A stretch of DNA of 64,000 nt. It comes from UBA9647 sp963739335. Lineage in GTDB: Bacteria > Bacteroidota > Ignavibacteria > UBA10030. Location of the stretch: positions 1 to 64,000 of the forward strand of contig CAVUAC010000060.1 in NCBI GenBank assembly GCA_963739335.1. Direction: 5' to 3'. Numbering within the stretch: the first letter of the stretch is position 1; every line of letters begins with the position of its first letter. The position numbers and the translations under genes were made by a program. Under the pieces are notes generated by a model that did no database searches, was not told the origin of the DNA, and saw only the letters and a program-made list of their open reading frames with translations. Of the stretch, positions 62,853 to 64,000 are shown in pieces.

Positions 62853-63334
62853 GAAGTGGGCGAGGGGAAGACAATAGAAAGTTGCGAGTCGCCCAGATTG
62901 TCGTTTTATGAAATGCCTATAATAAACAAGAATGGAGAGCGAGTCCGCTTCACAGAACGCCAATCGCTTTGCAGAGTGAAGCGGCAGCGAAAAAATGGGA
63001 ACATTGTGAATGATTTTTTCGTCTGAGCAAAGCGTCTTATTGTTCGTGAGTGACCACACCCGCCCACACGAGGATCACCTGAGCTGACCAGACTTGATGC
63101 GAATCGCAAAGCTTGGAAGCCTTGACTGCTGACGAGCTTGACGCCAGGTGATACCAGCACAACCACTCGCAGCAAGTAGAAAGCCTGGTCACTCACTCCC
63201 AAACGACGCTTTGCTCAAAAAATGGGATTCTATCTTGTTCCCACTTTTTTTGCTGTCACTCGCTCGTCGTCCTGCGAAGCAGGACGCCGTTCTTGTTCAA
63301 CTGGCAACTTCTCTTGCACCCCCTCGACCATTTC
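62853..63334 (-). other. ORF-less cassette made of two mirrored arms, copy 2
   Basis: Same design as 54866-55348: TGAGCAAAGCGTC at 63024-63036 and its complement at 63205-63217, GTGAGTGACCA at 63046-63056 and its complement at 63186-63196, plus AACAAGAA, AGCGAGT and CAGC.AAAAA..GGGAACA boxes on both arms. The centre between innermost boxes is about 128 bases. Loop hairpins differ between the copies while paired boxes are kept. Confidence 0.85.
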
Positions 63335-63487
63335 GCATAACGTTTAGGCAAAACGCCGTTGCGTTTGCCTCTATTGACACTTTATGAATGTGGCAAACGC
63401 AATGGAGCGAGCTCTTTATAGCGAGCCAATCTTTGTTTTAACTCTTGCCTATACAGAGAGCGAGCGTCGTTTTGCCGATTGTTAGCT
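63335..63487 (-). repeat. attC site, subtype A
   Basis: 153 bp, GCATAAC (63335-63341) to GTTAGCT (63481-63487). Confidence 0.93.
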
Positions 63488-63688
63488 GCCGCCGCAAGAC
63501 GCTGATGACTTTGAGTTTGCTCTACTCTCATCTCTGATTCAGGTAGCGATCACTACGAATCGTTGCGACCATAAGCTTAAACAGAGATTTATTCAAAAGC
63601 TTTTTCAGCAGCCGTGTTCGATCGCACCGCACTCGAAGCTGATCACCAGATACTAGCAGAAGCTACCGCCAATGACTGTTGCGGTGGC
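63488..63688 (-). other. short cassette without a gene
   Basis: A 201-base body with terminal repeat GCCGCCGCAA / TTGCGGTGGC. The minus strand starts SCHRNSHWR then stop, faintly like the small-peptide cassettes at 58218 and 59692. I see nothing else in it. Confidence 0.55.
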
Positions 63689-63844
63689 AGCTAACGTTTA
63701 GGCAAACCGCCGTTGCGAGCCGCCACTATCGGAATACCTCATTGCTGTGGCGGCGAGCAATGGAGCGAGCACTTTACATCTAGCCAATCTGAGGTTCAAT
63801 CTCGCCTATCCAGTGTGCGAGCGCCGGTTTGCCGTTTGTTAGCT
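63689..63844 (-). repeat. attC site, subtype A
   Basis: 156 bp, AGCTAAC (63689-63695) to GTTAGCT (63838-63844). The only site whose two cores are also complementary to each other with GTTAGCT on both cassettes. Confidence 0.93.
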
Positions 63845-64000
63845 GCCGTTGCGACCGTCCAAATGCAATCGCGACGCTTGAGCATATAGGGTTCGAGCGA
63901 GATCCCTTGCTTTGAGGCCAAGCTCGTTCACTTGGTATGCGTCGAGCCGAATGTGGTCGCCTACCTTGTATCTTGAGACTCGAGCAAGCCGGGCATCGGC
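63839..64000 (-). CDS. cassette gene, C-terminal part (partial)
   Basis: 53 codons run in from the right edge, reading RYKVGDHIRLDAYQVNELGL, KARDLARTLYAQASRLHLD and GRNGS, and stop at a TAA supplied by the attC core GCTAAC. The helical, charged sequence looks like protein. Family not recognised from this piece. Confidence 0.6.
   Translation of the reverse strand, partial: ADARLARVSRYKVGDHIRLDAYQVNELGLKARDLARTLYAQASRLHLDGRNGS

Larger units (their letters stand above)
46623..64000 (-). mobile_element. integron cassette array, distal part (continues past the window)
   Basis: Twenty recognisable attC sites separate short units, each with at most one minus-strand gene. On the minus strand each site reads RYYYAAC-AA...AAAC-GTTRRRY, the canonical attC orientation, so genes are read right to left and attI/intI should lie beyond 64000. 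In 15 of 18 units the 7-bp core at one end is exactly complementary to the core at the other end of the same unit, which is expected only of true cassettes. No tyrosine recombinase gene is in the window. Confidence 0.93.

Noticed and set aside
62853..63387. Short frames in the second mirrored cassette
   Set aside because: Same reasoning; the conserved features are paired DNA boxes rather than codons.
51292..63844. Regularly spaced repeats resembling a CRISPR array
   Set aside because: The repeats are 131-257 bp imperfect palindromes ending in RYYYAAC/GTTRRRY cores and the spacers are gene-sized; no cas genes. They are attC sites.
46623..64000. Integron integrase or other tyrosine recombinase within the array
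   Set aside because: None of the frames shows the R-H-R-Y core; the only recombinases seen are the two IS110-family transposases.

Overview
ORGANISM. The gene content and signals suggest a bacterium of the Bacteroidota/Chlorobiota (FCB) side of the tree, perhaps Ignavibacteria-like. The evidence is a rhomboid protease with the C-terminal tail common in Bacteroidota, a TTG-19 nt-TATATTTG promoter of the Bacteroidota sigma-factor type at 7581-7610, a tricorn-like protease, DUF6263- and DUF6249-like proteins and a carboxypeptidase-regulatory-like secreted protein. This is a judgement from families and motifs, not a phylogeny.

LAYOUT, 1-24 kb. Ordinary chromosome on both strands: the end of phosphoglycerate kinase, rhomboid protease, IspG, an (alpha/alpha)6 glycosidase-like protein beside an HpcH/HpaI aldolase, a GspE-type ATPase, an aldehyde dehydrogenase overlapping a 2-hydroxyacid dehydrogenase, glutamine synthetase, a periplasmic Xaa-Pro peptidase, tandem DUF6263-like proteins, an amidohydrolase, an alpha/beta hydrolase, a sigma/anti-sigma pair, YmdB and FolD.

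LAYOUT, 24-46.2 kb. About thirty mostly small single genes, all on the minus strand: membrane proteins, VOC, GNAT, DinB, SAM methyltransferases, an SDR, a flavodoxin, a GH172/DUF2961 protein, a tricorn-like protease and several decayed genes.

LAYOUT, 46.6-64 kb. This is the distal part of a large integron cassette array. It has 18 complete attC sites between 51.3 and 63.8 kb (131-257 bp each), one attC split by two tandem IS1111-type elements, and one degenerate attC at 46.6 kb. Cassette genes lie on the minus strand, so attI and the integrase are predicted beyond the right edge; no integrase lies in the window. Cassettes encode DUF4386, DinB, ClbS/DfsB, DUF6933, UPF0158, DUF6429, M50-like, HEPN-like, PD40-propeller and gluzincin-like proteins, and several hold no convincing gene.

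MAIN OBSERVATIONS. (1) Every cassette body starts and ends with its own inverted repeat (about 8-40 bp) directly inside the core sites. A recurrent mismatch in it becomes a G.T wobble only on the attC bottom strand. The arms can meet only in the excised circular cassette. (2) Two cassettes are ORF-less and consist almost entirely of two mirrored arms. (3) Two IS1111-like elements sit head to tail inside one attC core site. One of them carries, in its non-coding end, a copy of the target sequence that could be an RNA guide. (4) Two short cassettes share a small conserved hydrophobic peptide. Single-base frameshifts interrupt at least five otherwise intact chromosomal genes, so sequencing or assembly indels should be considered before calling them pseudogenes.
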